Assembly: GCA_903867985.1 (NCBI GenBank)
Contig: CAIPTO010000034.1
Coordinates: 1 to 63,424, forward strand
Source: an uncultured Elusimicrobia bacterium
GTDB taxonomy: Bacteria; Elusimicrobiota; Elusimicrobia; Elusimicrobiales; UBA9959
Reading direction: 5' to 3'
Length of the DNA stretch: 63,424 nucleotides
In this document: in pieces, positions 22,300 to 31,485 of the stretch
Numbering within the stretch: position 1 is the first letter of the stretch
How the letters are laid out: each line of letters opens with the position of its first letter
Program-made: the position numbers and the translations under genes
Notes under the pieces: model-generated
Databases searched by the model: none
Told to the model about the DNA's origin: nothing
The model's input: only the letters and a program-made list of their open reading frames with translations

Positions 22300-24813
22300 G
22301 TGAGAACCTCAGAGATTCCGGATTTCCATGAAGTTGATAAAAAACGCCAGCGAGCCTGGTATGGGGACAATGTCTTCAAAACCCCGGCCGCGCCCGGCGC
22401 GAAGAAATTTTACTGCCTAGACATGTTTCCCTACCCTTCCGGCGACGGGCTGCACGTCGGCCATCCGCTGGGCTACATCGCCTCCGACATCCTGTGCCGC
22501 TACAAACGGATGAGTGGGTTCGCCGTTCTGCACCCCATGGGCTGGGACGCCTTCGGCTTGCCGGCCGAAAATTACGCAATCAGCACTGGCGTGCGACCGG
22601 AGGTTACCACAAAAAAGAACTGCGACAATTTCAAACGCCAGATGAATATCCTGGGCTTAAGCTATGACTGGGACCGCGAGATCAACACCACCTCACCTGA
22701 CTATTACCGCTGGACTCAGTGGATCTTCCTGCAGCTTTTTAACAAAGGTCTGGCATATGAGGCCACCGTGCCCATCAACTGGTGCCCCAAATGCAAAACC
22801 GGCCTCGCTAATGAGGAAGTCTATCAGGGTCGCTGCGAACGCTGTGAATCAGCAATAGAGCGCAAAAAAATGCGGCAGTGGATGCTGAAAATCACTGCCT
22901 ACGCCGACCATCTGCTTGAAGATCTGGAAGGTCTGGACTGGCCCGCATCCACTATGCACATGCAGAAGAACTGGATCGGCCGGTCGGAGGGCGCAGAGAT
23001 TAAATTCAGCCTGAATAATTCAGAAGCTACTTTTACAGTGTTCACCACCCGCCCCGACACGATCTACGGCGCCACATACATGGTGCTTTCGCCCGAACAC
23101 CCCTCAGCGCTCAAGATAACCGCCCCGGACCGGCTGAGCGCGGTAACGGACTATATCTCAGCCTCGGCCGGAAAATCAGATCTGGAGCGCACCGAACTTG
23201 AAAAAGACAAGACGGGCGTATTCACAGGAGCTTACGCTGTTAACCCTCTCACCGGCGGGAAGATTCCGGTGTGGATTGCTGATTATGTGCTCATGACATA
23301 CGGCACCGGAGCCATCATGGCCGTGCCGGCACATGACGAACGCGACTGGGAATTCGCGAAAAAATACAACCTCCCGATAATACAGGTAGTGGCCCGCGAA
23401 CAGGGCGCGGCCCCGGCCAACAAGGTTTTTTGCGAAGACGGCGTGGCCGTGAACTCGGAACTTATAAACGGCCTGCGGACCCCGGAAGCCGTGAAGAAGA
23501 TCACGGCCTGGCTGGAAAACAAAGGCCTAGGTCGGGCCAAAGTGAATTTCAAGCTGAGGGACTGGGTTTTTTCCCGGCAGCGTTATTGGGGCGAACCCAT
23601 ACCGCTGGTCCATTGTGAAAAGTGCGGCACAGTGCCGGTCCCCGAAAGCCAACTGCCGGTCAGGCTTCCGGAAGTGGAAAAATTCCAGCCCACGGGCACA
23701 GGCGAATCCCCCCTGGCACTGGTCGAGGACTGGGTGAAGACCGAGTGTCCTAAGTGCGGCGGCCCCGGCAGGCGCGAAACCAACACTATGCCTCAATGGG
23801 CCGGCTCATGCTGGTATTACCTGCGCTTTATAGACCCTAAAAATGCGAAAGCTTTCATAGACCCGGCCGCCGAGAAATCCTGGATGCCGGTAGACCTTTA
23901 TATCGGCGGCTCGGAGCACGCCGTCCTGCATCTTTTATACGCGCGGTTCTGGCACAAAGTGCTTTTCGACCTGGGCTTAGTCTCGACAAAAGAGCCTTTT
24001 AAAAAGCTGGTCCACCAGGGCATGCTCCTCTCCTACTCCTACCGGGATTTGAAAGGCGTCTACAGAGGTTACGACGAACTGGACATACGCGAGTCCGGAA
24101 TGGCCTTCACCAAAGACGGAGAGGAGATAAAGCCCGTGGTGGAGAAAATGTCCAAGTCCAAGAAGAACGTGATCAACCCGGATGAGATAGTCACGCGCTA
24201 CGGAGCCGACGCATTCCGCATGTATGAAATGTTCATGGGCCCACTGGAAGATTCAAAACCGTGGGATATGCGCGGCATAGAAGGCATCCACCGCTTTTTA
24301 AAGCGCGTCTGGGTCTGGGCCGCTTCCGAAACGCCCGAAGGCGGTGACGACGACAAAGCGCTGAAACTCCTTCGCAATCAGACCATCGCCAAACTAACCG
24401 AAGATTTTGAAAATCTAAAATTCAACACCGCCGTCTCGGCCCTGATGATTTACCTGAACAAGCTTAGCGAAAAAGAGACACGCGCAGCCGCGGACCTGGA
24501 AATTTTCCTGACGCTCCTGCATCCATTAGCCCCGCATATCACGGACGAACTTTGGGAGATCACGGGGCACAAAGGAAGCCTTATGACCCGCGCCTGGCCC
24601 CAGGCCGACGCCGCAGTCTTATCCGCAAGACAGTTGGAGATTCCGGTTCAGGTAAACGGCAAGGTGAAAGCCAAGATATACTCCGGAGAAAACACCGACG
24701 GTAAAACGCTGGAAAAGATGGCGCTCGAAAGCGCCGCGGCGCACCTGCAGGGCAAAACTGTCGTGAAGGTCATCGTGGTACCGGACAGACTGGTAAGCAT
24801 CGTGGTCAAGTAA
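22300..24813 (+). CDS. leuS: Leucyl-tRNA synthetase
   Basis: Charges tRNA-Leu. The 837-residue class I synthetase has the HIGH-type motif HVGH at residues 52-55, a zinc-like Cys set in INWCPKCKTGLANEE and CERCE, the CP1 editing domain with TTRPDTIYGATYM and GTGAIMAVPAHDERDW (landmark pieces TTRPDTIYG and AVPAHDERD), and KMSKS near residue 617. The C-terminal anticodon-binding and LEURS tail domains are present (VQVNGKVKAKI). Start is GTG with GGAGG eight bases upstream. It is followed by lptE and holA, a common bacterial gene order. No T-box leader was recognised upstream. Confidence 0.98.
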   Translation: MRTSEIPDFHEVDKKRQRAWYGDNVFKTPAAPGAKKFYCLDMFPYPSGDGLHVGHPLGYIASDILCRYKRMSGFAVLHPMGWDAFGLPAENYAISTGVRPEVTTKKNCDNFKRQMNILGLSYDWDREINTTSPDYYRWTQWIFLQLFNKGLAYEATVPINWCPKCKTGLANEEVYQGRCERCESAIERKKMRQWMLKITAYADHLLEDLEGLDWPASTMHMQKNWIGRSEGAEIKFSLNNSEATFTVFTTRPDTIYGATYMVLSPEHPSALKITAPDRLSAVTDYISASAGKSDLERTELEKDKTGVFTGAYAVNPLTGGKIPVWIADYVLMTYGTGAIMAVPAHDERDWEFAKKYNLPIIQVVAREQGAAPANKVFCEDGVAVNSELINGLRTPEAVKKITAWLENKGLGRAKVNFKLRDWVFSRQRYWGEPIPLVHCEKCGTVPVPESQLPVRLPEVEKFQPTGTGESPLALVEDWVKTECPKCGGPGRRETNTMPQWAGSCWYYLRFIDPKNAKAFIDPAAEKSWMPVDLYIGGSEHAVLHLLYARFWHKVLFDLGLVSTKEPFKKLVHQGMLLSYSYRDLKGVYRGYDELDIRESGMAFTKDGEEIKPVVEKMSKSKKNVINPDEIVTRYGADAFRMYEMFMGPLEDSKPWDMRGIEGIHRFLKRVWVWAASETPEGGDDDKALKLLRNQTIAKLTEDFENLKFNTAVSALMIYLNKLSEKETRAAADLEIFLTLLHPLAPHITDELWEITGHKGSLMTRAWPQADAAVLSARQLEIPVQVNGKVKAKIYSGENTDGKTLEKMALESAAAHLQGKTVVKVIVVPDRLVSIVVK

Positions 24814-24818
24814 ACGGC

Positions 24819-24876
24819 AACGGGAACAGGGATCAGGGATTGAATTATAAGATCTGACTCCTTAATCCTCACATTC
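24819..24876. repeat. Weak heptad element, GGGAWYN words
   Basis: GGGAACA-GGGATCA-GGGATTG at 7-base spacing, then AT-rich sequence and CTTAATCCTCAC as a poor opposite arm. Likely a decayed member of the repeat family between leuS and lptE. Confidence 0.4.
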
Positions 24877-24898
24877 TATATAAGGTACGGGGGTTTTT

Positions 24899-25492
24899 AT
24901 GAATATGAAAAAATATCTTTTACCGGTGACGGCCGCCTTGGGGCTGCTTGCCGCCTGCTCAACGAATGACATTATGTACCGGCCGGCTGAACAAAAAATG
25001 CCGCAACACATAAAACGCATCTCTGTCAGACCCTTCACAAACAAAACACAGCAGTTCGGTCTGGAAGAGAAACTGACACTTAAAACCATAGACGAATTCC
25101 TGAAGAACGGGGAGTACACCCTTTCTCCGGAAAGTTCAGCCCAGGGAATAATTGTGGGAGAGATAAACCATTATATCCTCACCCCGATCCAATATGACGT
25201 AAACCTGGTTCCTACTGTCTACAAGCTCAACGTCCTCGTCTCGGTGCGCTTCCTGGATAGGACCACAAATCGCTATTTATGGGAAGAACCGGCGCTCCAG
25301 GCCGTGAAGATGTATTCAGCTTCGACTCTTCCGGGCGGCATGACGGAGGAGGCGGCTCGCGAAGCCCTCTGGGAAATTTTGGCCAAGAATATCGTCAAGC
25401 GCACAGTGGAGGGGTTCGGCTCCACGACAAGCGCCAGTCAGAAGAAGATACCTCAAAACATCCCTCCGGCGACGGAAGTTCCCATCCCGTAA
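24899..25492 (+). CDS. lptE: LptE-like LPS-assembly lipoprotein
   Basis: A 197-residue lipoprotein with signal peptide and lipobox LLAAC (lipid-modified Cys20 counted from the first ATG). The body has the LptE/DUF799-like pattern ISVRPFTNKTQQFGLEEKLT, a beta-strand region with IIVGEINHYIL and VLVSVRFLDRTTNRYLWEE, and a C-terminal helix with EEAAREALWEILAKNIVKR. LptE plugs the LptD outer-membrane channel for lipopolysaccharide export. The leuS-lptE-holA order supports the call and implies a Gram-negative outer membrane. The last 20 residues are Pro-rich. Confidence 0.85.
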   Translation: MNMKKYLLPVTAALGLLAACSTNDIMYRPAEQKMPQHIKRISVRPFTNKTQQFGLEEKLTLKTIDEFLKNGEYTLSPESSAQGIIVGEINHYILTPIQYDVNLVPTVYKLNVLVSVRFLDRTTNRYLWEEPALQAVKMYSASTLPGGMTEEAAREALWEILAKNIVKRTVEGFGSTTSASQKKIPQNIPPATEVPIP

Positions 25493-25523
25493 CAACAGGG
25501 TTCAGGCTAGAGGGGAGTGTAGA

Positions 25524-26513
25524 GTGTTTATGAATAACTTATCTCCAGCGGACATAGTAAAGGAATGGGCCCTCAAAAAAACCCGGCCGGTCTGCTGCCT
25601 GACGGGAGAGGAACGCTCGTTCAAAGATGAGGCAGTGAAGAAGCTGCTGGCGTCTTTTGAACTTGATGCGTTCAATTTTTCTCAATACGACTCCGAAACC
25701 GCCGATATCACCGACATCATCAGCGCAGCCATGACACCAGGCCTCATGGCCGATACACGCATAATTCTCTTAAAAGGCGCTGAGAAGCTTAGGAAAGAAC
25801 CAGCAGCCGAGCTTGCCGCCTATGTTAAGGAACCCTCCGAAGCCGCTATGCTCGTGATTCTGCTTGACAAAAAAACCGACTCAGCCGAACTCATTATAGA
25901 AAGCTTGCACTCCTCGTCCGCTCTGGTTCATTTCGCGCCGCTGGAGGGCGCCGGGGCGGCCATGTACGCTAAAAGCCTGGTGGAAAAAGCAGGCATGCGC
26001 GCGTCAATAGAAGCTCTGCAACTGCTGGCGGAGATGTCCGCCTCGGACGCCGCCACATTAAAGCAGGAAGTGGCTAAACTCTCCGCGTTGCGTTACGGCA
26101 GCAAAAAGCAGCTGGAGGCGGAAGATATTTTGGAATCCGCCGGTTTTTCCAGAACCCTGAATCCTTTTGAATTTTCCAACGCGATGCAGACAAAGAACGG
26201 ACCGCTGGCCTCGGATATCGCAGATAAAATGATGTCCGAAGGCATGGAGCCGGTGGGCATGGCTGTAAATATCGCTTATGTGGTAGAAAAGCTGCTGAGG
26301 GTAAAGACGGCTGCTGCGGCCGGGCAGGGAGACTCGCTGGGGATGAATCCGGGCTATTACCGCAGACTCATGGACGCCGCGTCAGGCTTCACTGCGGAAA
26401 AACTTTTAAGGAATCTGACCCGCTGCCTGGAAGTTGAATCCATGCTCAAATCCTCATCCGGCAGAGATCCGAAACTTTTGATCAAACAATTGATATTTGA
26501 AATAACGCGGTAA
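25524..26513 (+). CDS. holA: DNA polymerase III subunit delta
   Basis: Clamp-loader delta subunit, which opens the sliding clamp. The 329-residue protein has the degenerate AAA+ fold typical of HolA: CLTGEERSFKDEAVKKLL near residues 24-41 (landmark GEERSFKDEAV), ADTRIILLKGAEKLRKE near 75-91, and the C-terminal helical collar with ALLK-like KLLRVKTAAAAGQ and LEVESMLKSS. GTG at 25524 has GGGGAG at proper distance; the ATG at 25530 is an alternative. It follows lptE by 31 bp and ends the leuS operon. Confidence 0.93.
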   Translation: MFMNNLSPADIVKEWALKKTRPVCCLTGEERSFKDEAVKKLLASFELDAFNFSQYDSETADITDIISAAMTPGLMADTRIILLKGAEKLRKEPAAELAAYVKEPSEAAMLVILLDKKTDSAELIIESLHSSSALVHFAPLEGAGAAMYAKSLVEKAGMRASIEALQLLAEMSASDAATLKQEVAKLSALRYGSKKQLEAEDILESAGFSRTLNPFEFSNAMQTKNGPLASDIADKMMSEGMEPVGMAVNIAYVVEKLLRVKTAAAAGQGDSLGMNPGYYRRLMDAASGFTAEKLLRNLTRCLEVESMLKSSSGRDPKLLIKQLIFEITR

Positions 26514-26522
26514 GGAAACAAC

Positions 26523-26604
26523 GCTATACGCCATAAGCCTTAGGCCATAGGCTTTTAAGGAGTTCCTTATCAGCTTACGGCGTATGGCCTATAGCATACG
26601 GCAA
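26523..26604. repeat. Heptad-repeat hairpin, GCCATAN words, palindromic core
   Basis: GCTATAC-GCCATAA-GCCTTAG-GCCATAG-GC on the left; GGCGTATGGCCTATAGCATACGGC-type words on the right (landmarks CGTATGGCC and TAGCATACGGC). The core TTAAGGAGTTCCTTA at 26555-26569 is nearly palindromic. Gap between the convergent holA and rpsT genes. Confidence 0.85.
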
Positions 26605-26619
26605 TCATTTGCAGTTCTA

Positions 26620-26916
26620 TTATTTTACGGAAGGATTATTCGCGATACTCTTAACGCGCAGCGCCAGCCGTGATTTCTTCCTCGCGGCCGCTTTCCAGTG
26701 GACGGTGCCGGTCTTGGCAGCCTTATCCAGGAGGGCATAGACCTTGGGCAGAAGTTTCTGCGCGTTCTCTATGTCCTTTTTCGCGACCAAAAGGCCGAAT
26801 TCTTTAGCGGCGTCATGTATCCGGGTCTTCACGCCTCTGTTTTTGGAGGCAAGTTTTTCGGATTTGCGCCACGCTTTAATACCGCTGGTATGTCTTCCGG
26901 TCTTAAGTTTAGCCAT
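26620..26916 (-). CDS. rpsT: 30S ribosomal protein S20
   Basis: A 98-residue, Lys/Arg-rich helical protein of the S20 family: it has the KTGRHTSGIKAWRKSEKL N-terminus (landmark GRHTSGIKAWRKSEK), the KTRIHDAAKEF central helix and the TGTVHWKAAARKKSRLALRV C-terminal part (landmarks TGTVHWKAAARKKSRLA). S20 binds helices 9 and 44 of 16S rRNA and starts 30S assembly. It is a single-gene unit between holA and murJ. Length slightly above the usual 85-90 residues because of a short tail. Confidence 0.95.
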   Translation of the reverse strand: MAKLKTGRHTSGIKAWRKSEKLASKNRGVKTRIHDAAKEFGLLVAKKDIENAQKLLPKVYALLDKAAKTGTVHWKAAARKKSRLALRVKSIANNPSVK

Positions 26917-26960
26917 ATTGGTATAGTCTATTATTTTATGCGAAAAAAATCAAGGCTGCC

Positions 26961-28589
26961 ATGACTGCACCGCTTCAAAAGCCTTCAACCGACTTGCATA
27001 GCGGAGACTGCCGCGAACCCCTCCCTTACGGGCAAATCCCCCTGGAAAGCATCCAGCCGGCCTCGTTCCTTAGAAAACTACGGGCGCTCAGTTGTGCGAC
27101 GCTTACGACCAAGGTGCTGGGCTACGCGCGTGACGCCATGCTCGTGGCCGTGTTCGGCGGCGGGGTGCTTACAGATGCCTATTACGCAGCCTTCCGCATC
27201 CTGAACCTATTCAGGCGCACCGTGGGAGAGGGCGCGGTAAACGCCGGATTCATCCCCGCGCTGGAGAAAGAAAAAGCGGTTTCCCGGGAACATGGGTTGA
27301 GGTTCTTCAGCGCGGCCTGGACACTGATCTTTTTTTTATCACTGGCGTTGGCGGCGCTGGGCGTCGTCTTCCGGGAGGAACTGGTAAAGCTCACTTCCTA
27401 CGGCTTCACGGTGCGGCCTGAACAATTTATTTTAACGGCGGCTGTGACCGCCATCCTGATGCCACACCTTATCTTCGTCAATGTCTCGGCGCTGTCACAG
27501 GCGGCGCTGAACGCGGCAGGCAGATTCTTTCTGCCCGCTCTGGCCCCTGCCGCTTTTTCTATTTCAATAATCTGCTATCTACTGTTCATAAACCGGCCCG
27601 CCGCCGCAGGCCTGCCGGAGAGCCTTAAGATCATGGGGCTGGCCGGGGCAGCGACCCTGTCAGGCCTGATACAGGTAATCATCCTTCTGCCGATGCTGAA
27701 ACGGGAAGGGTTTACTCTCTCTTTTTCCAATCCGTTCAAAAACCCCGCCACCGCCCGCGCCCTGCTCCTGGCCGCACCTGCGGCCGCTGCGATGGCGCAG
27801 GACCAGCTCTCTCTTTTCGTGAACACCATTTACGCCAGTTTTCTTGAGCCGGGATCCATAACCGCCATCTATAACGCCGCCCGCATAATCCAGTTCCCCA
27901 TTTCACTTTTCGCGGCCTCGGCTGCAGCGGTGACTCTGCCCGAGCTTTCAAGACATTCAGCCCTGAATAAATCGGAAGAATTCGGCGCCGTCCTGGATGA
28001 GGCATTCAAAACCAGCGCTCTTATCATCATTCCTGCGGCGCTGGGCCTTATGGCGCTCAGCCTGCCTGTCTGCCGGACGCTGTTTGAACACGGGCGGTTC
28101 ACGCCGCAACAGAGCTTATTAACCTCGGGCGTACTTTTCTATTTATCGCTGGGCCTGGTCGGGTTCGGCATCAACAAACTCGCCGCTTCAGCCTGCTACG
28201 GAGCCGGCGACGTAAAAACGCCGGTAAAGATAGTCATATTCCAAACCGCCCTGAACGCAGCGCTGTGCTTTTTCCTAATGCGGCCCATGGGTGTGCGGGG
28301 ACTGGCGCTGGCCACGGCGCTCAGTTCACTCGCGGCGGCCGCGCTATTCGTGCGGGCGCTCAGGGCAAAAACCGTCTTACCGGACGGAAATCCATTTTTT
28401 TACCTGAAAATTTTGGGAGCTTCTGCGCTGATGTGCGCCTTCTGTCTCTGGACGGCGCGGGCGCTGGCCGGCCTGCATCCCGCTTTCACAGTCGCGCTGG
28501 CGGTGCCTGGCGCCGTAGCCATATATTTTGGAGCGCTTAAAATCTTCAAGCTCAAGGAGCGCGCGCTTATAACCGGGGGCTTATTCTGA
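26961..28589 (+). CDS. murJ: Lipid II flippase MurJ
   Basis: A 542-residue MVF/MurJ protein with about 14 membrane helices that flips lipid II to the outer face of the inner membrane for peptidoglycan synthesis. Family features: SCATLTTKVLGYARDAMLVAVFG near residues 44-66 (landmarks LGYARDAMLVAVFG), DAYYAAFRILNLFRR with the conserved Arg, GAVNAGFIPAL, and LFEHGRFT near 375-382. A 40-residue cytoplasmic N-terminus (MTAPLQKPSTDLHSGD) is longer than usual; a later start is possible but none has a better ribosome site. Its 3' end overlaps the likely UvrC start. Confidence 0.95.
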   Translation: MTAPLQKPSTDLHSGDCREPLPYGQIPLESIQPASFLRKLRALSCATLTTKVLGYARDAMLVAVFGGGVLTDAYYAAFRILNLFRRTVGEGAVNAGFIPALEKEKAVSREHGLRFFSAAWTLIFFLSLALAALGVVFREELVKLTSYGFTVRPEQFILTAAVTAILMPHLIFVNVSALSQAALNAAGRFFLPALAPAAFSISIICYLLFINRPAAAGLPESLKIMGLAGAATLSGLIQVIILLPMLKREGFTLSFSNPFKNPATARALLLAAPAAAAMAQDQLSLFVNTIYASFLEPGSITAIYNAARIIQFPISLFAASAAAVTLPELSRHSALNKSEEFGAVLDEAFKTSALIIIPAALGLMALSLPVCRTLFEHGRFTPQQSLLTSGVLFYLSLGLVGFGINKLAASACYGAGDVKTPVKIVIFQTALNAALCFFLMRPMGVRGLALATALSSLAAAALFVRALRAKTVLPDGNPFFYLKILGASALMCAFCLWTARALAGLHPAFTVALAVPGAVAIYFGALKIFKLKERALITGGLF

Positions 28590-29896
28590 ACCTGCGCCAT
28601 CTCCCGTCAATACCGGGCGTCTATCTGATGCGCGACTCCGCCGCCAATATCATATATATCGGCAAGGCCAAAGACCTGCGCACGCGCGTGGGACACTATT
28701 TCATGAAGGGCGCCGGCAAACGGGACTCAAAGATCCCCAACATGGCGGGACTTATCCGCCAGATTGACTATATCGCCTCGGCCAGCGAACGCGAGGCTTT
28801 GGTGCTGGAACGGGAACTTATCGCGCAGTATAAACCTTTCTTCAATGTCCTCTGGAAGGACTCCAAAAGCTATCCGTATGTAAAGATAACGAGCGAAGAA
28901 TATCCCAGGATTTTCTTCACTCGTAAAAAAACTAACGACGGCGGACTTTATTTCGGTCCTTATCCCAAAGTGGAAACCATTATGAACCTGCTGCGTTATT
29001 TGTGGCGCATCAACTTCATCAACCTGCGGAGATGCCGCTGGGACTTTTCAGAGGCGAAACCGCTGAGCGCTAAAAAGATCAACAGCTGCCTGTATTTTCA
29101 CACGGCGCAATGTGCGGCCCCTTGCGCCGGAAATATTTCCCCCGCCGAATATCGCACACTGGTCACACGGATAACGGATTTTTTCAGGGGCGACTTCGCT
29201 AAACTCTTAAAAGGATTCCGGGCCGGCATGGCCGCCAGCTCGAAGGCAATGAACTATGAGAAGGCCGGCAATTTCAGGGATTTTATTGCGGCTATCGAAC
29301 ACATGGCCGAAAGGGTACAGATAAGGGAATTCAAAAAAGACCTGGTGGCGAAAGAAACTTTAAAGACCGGCGCCGTCACGGCGCTGATGAAAGACCTCGG
29401 CCTTCCCAAACCGCCGGCGCACATCGAAGCTTTCGATACTTCCAGCGCACACGGAGCGCACGCTGTGGCCGCCTCCGTGTGCTTTATAAACTCGCAAAAG
29501 AACGCTGCGCATTACCGTCATTATAAAATTCACTTTAAAAACGTTCCTGGCGGCTCCGACGACTTCGCGATGATAAAGGAAGTCGTAAAACGCCGCCTCT
29601 CACACTTCATCAAAAGCGGAGAAACCCTGCCGGACCTCCTTCTTATAGACGGCGGGAAAGGGCAGCTCGCCAGCGCCCTGAGCGCAATGCGGGAGCTGCG
29701 CCTAAAAGTGCCGGTCATAGCTCTCGCCAAAAGGCTGGAAGAAATATATATACCCTTTAAAGTCCATCCGGTGCGGCTGGATCACGCCCATCCCGGACTG
29801 CTGCTTCTTGAAGCCATAAGGAACGAGGTCCACCGCTTCGCCGTAACCTATCACAAAAAGCTCCGTGACAAAGACGCCTTAAACTACGAGGAATAA
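28583..29896 (+). CDS. uvrC: Short UvrC excinuclease subunit lacking helix-hairpin-helix domain
   Basis: Nuclease of UvrABC nucleotide excision repair. The conserved UvrC N-terminus LPSIPGVYLMRD begins upstream of the first in-frame ATG (28628), so the real start must be near 28583-28586 at a rare codon (ATT or CTG) overlapping the murJ stop. The GIY-YIG domain (YIGKAKDLRTRV), UvrB-interacting region (KAMNYEKAGNFRDF) and RNase-H-like endonuclease domain (FDTSSAHG Asp, DGGKGQ Asp, NEVHRFAVTYH His) are all present. The frame stops right after YHKKLRDKDALNYEE, where family members continue into a tandem helix-hairpin-helix domain of about 60 residues. No such domain is found in other frames downstream. 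So it is about 435 residues versus the usual 600. Confidence 0.88.
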   Translation: MLNLRHLPSIPGVYLMRDSAANIIYIGKAKDLRTRVGHYFMKGAGKRDSKIPNMAGLIRQIDYIASASEREALVLERELIAQYKPFFNVLWKDSKSYPYVKITSEEYPRIFFTRKKTNDGGLYFGPYPKVETIMNLLRYLWRINFINLRRCRWDFSEAKPLSAKKINSCLYFHTAQCAAPCAGNISPAEYRTLVTRITDFFRGDFAKLLKGFRAGMAASSKAMNYEKAGNFRDFIAAIEHMAERVQIREFKKDLVAKETLKTGAVTALMKDLGLPKPPAHIEAFDTSSAHGAHAVAASVCFINSQKNAAHYRHYKIHFKNVPGGSDDFAMIKEVVKRRLSHFIKSGETLPDLLLIDGGKGQLASALSAMRELRLKVPVIALAKRLEEIYIPFKVHPVRLDHAHPGLLLLEAIRNEVHRFAVTYHKKLRDKDALNYEE

Positions 29897-29973
29897 AGGA
29901 ATTAGAGCAGATACTTATGGAAGTAGCACACGATAGAGCGGGGTCCCCTTCCCTGTTAAAACGGGGCACAAAC

Positions 29974-31485
29974 CTATTTCCATAGAAACTTGCCGCCAAG
30001 GCTCCGTTCACGATAGGAAATGACGGCCTTGCGATCCATGACGGTGAGTGTGCCGGATTTTGAGATGGATAGATTTAATCCCGCTTCGGTCAGGGACAGC
30101 GTTACGAACGGGTGGGATCCGTCTAACAGAGTAAAGGGCTTGCCGTTGAGGAGCAACTCAGCCGCTGCTGCTGCGTGGAAGCGGACGCCGGAACCCAGGA
30201 CAGCGGGACGGTTCGCGAAGTGCAGGGTAAAGGCGGCAGCGCTGACGTCAAGGAGGTACAGATTCGGCATGAGGGTTTCAGACTCGTTCAACTTGTAGTC
30301 GGGCTTGCTACCGCTGAAGCCGAAATTAGTATCCTTGTCCCAAGGCACAGGCACTGTCCACTCTATACCCGGAGAGCTGTCGTATTCCGATATAGCGCGG
30401 GCCTTGAGCGACTGGAATTCGGTCGCCACCTGTGTACCGGTTTGGAAGAGTTCGCTGTAGCCATGTGCGGATTTGGCTTCGGCCAACAGAGCTTGCTCGG
30501 TGCCTGATAATAAGGGATAGGAAAGGGCGACCATATCGCGTAATGAGGCGCCGGCGGATACGCGCTCTTTCCAATCACTGGATCCCCCGAGATCCAGCAG
30601 AAGCCCCTGGGCTGCGCCGGTGGCATAGTAGCGGCCCTTACCCATATCATCGATTGTAGGGAAGACATCAAGCCTTGCGGTAATTTTAGTGATAACGCCA
30701 CCCGGTTTCGGCGCGACTTCAGGCCGATTCATTAAGTTGTCTTCCAGGTATTCGGCCATCCCCTCTAAACGCTCTTCGTCAATCTCCTGATCTCTGCTGT
30801 CAGGCTGCCGGGAGTATCGTTCAGCGCGGACAGCGAGAAATTGGCGGACAAAGCGGGAGGAATCGGCCGGATCTCCAGCCTTAAGTGCGCTCTTCAGCGT
30901 CTTCTGCTCAAGAGCGGCGAGGGCCAGATCCTCAGCGTCCGGCTCGCTAGTACGCCGGTTATATGTGAGATTGGCGAAACCTTTCGCTTGATAGACATGG
31001 AATCGTTCGTGGATTATGGTTCTGACAGCCCTGTCCGGCTTCTCGCCGGGCTCATACCGATAGGCGAATGTATCTACATTGTTGACCGTGCGATGATACT
31101 GGAATGGGAAGTTCAGGTCGGAGATGGGTCCCTGCTTCTCGAAGACTGTTTGAGGTGAGGAAAAGACGGCGCTATAACCGGCCGGAGGATTGGGGTGCGC
31201 CAGGAGAAACGACCGTATACCTGCCTCGTAGATAAGAATGGGCTGGCCGAATACTGAGTACCCGGGCCAGATGGGAGCCCGTTGATTGGATTGGTCGGCA
31301 TTAAGCAAAAGGGTCACATACGGGCCTGCGATCTCTACGTCGGAGGCGGGTACGGGAAGTGTGTCTATGTTGATGACAGGCAGGGGCTGGTTGCCGTCAA
31401 AGGAACGATCCCATTGGGCTTGGGCATAGATTTTCTGGAAAGGTAAGACGGATATAATGACTGTTAATATGGCCGTATATTTCAC
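29974..31485 (-). CDS. Secreted HExxH metallopeptidase-like protein of unknown family
   Basis: A 503-residue exported protein. GTG at 31485 gives a standard signal peptide (KYTAILTVIISVLPFQKIYAQ in parts: KYTAILTVI, cleavage after YA-Q); an ORF to a TTG at 31503 only adds six residues. The motif TIIHERFHVYQ (residues about 156-166) is an HExxH zinc site, and RLEGMAEYLEDN about 75 residues later could supply a Glu ligand, a gluzincin-like arrangement. The C-terminal third is beta-rich, with LSLTEAGLNLSISKSGTLTV. Base composition and style look less typical than neighbours, and it stands alone between uvrC and a palindromic element, so recent gain is possible. No family recognised. Confidence 0.8.
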   Translation of the reverse strand: MKYTAILTVIISVLPFQKIYAQAQWDRSFDGNQPLPVINIDTLPVPASDVEIAGPYVTLLLNADQSNQRAPIWPGYSVFGQPILIYEAGIRSFLLAHPNPPAGYSAVFSSPQTVFEKQGPISDLNFPFQYHRTVNNVDTFAYRYEPGEKPDRAVRTIIHERFHVYQAKGFANLTYNRRTSEPDAEDLALAALEQKTLKSALKAGDPADSSRFVRQFLAVRAERYSRQPDSRDQEIDEERLEGMAEYLEDNLMNRPEVAPKPGGVITKITARLDVFPTIDDMGKGRYYATGAAQGLLLDLGGSSDWKERVSAGASLRDMVALSYPLLSGTEQALLAEAKSAHGYSELFQTGTQVATEFQSLKARAISEYDSSPGIEWTVPVPWDKDTNFGFSGSKPDYKLNESETLMPNLYLLDVSAAAFTLHFANRPAVLGSGVRFHAAAAAELLLNGKPFTLLDGSHPFVTLSLTEAGLNLSISKSGTLTVMDRKAVISYRERSLGGKFLWK

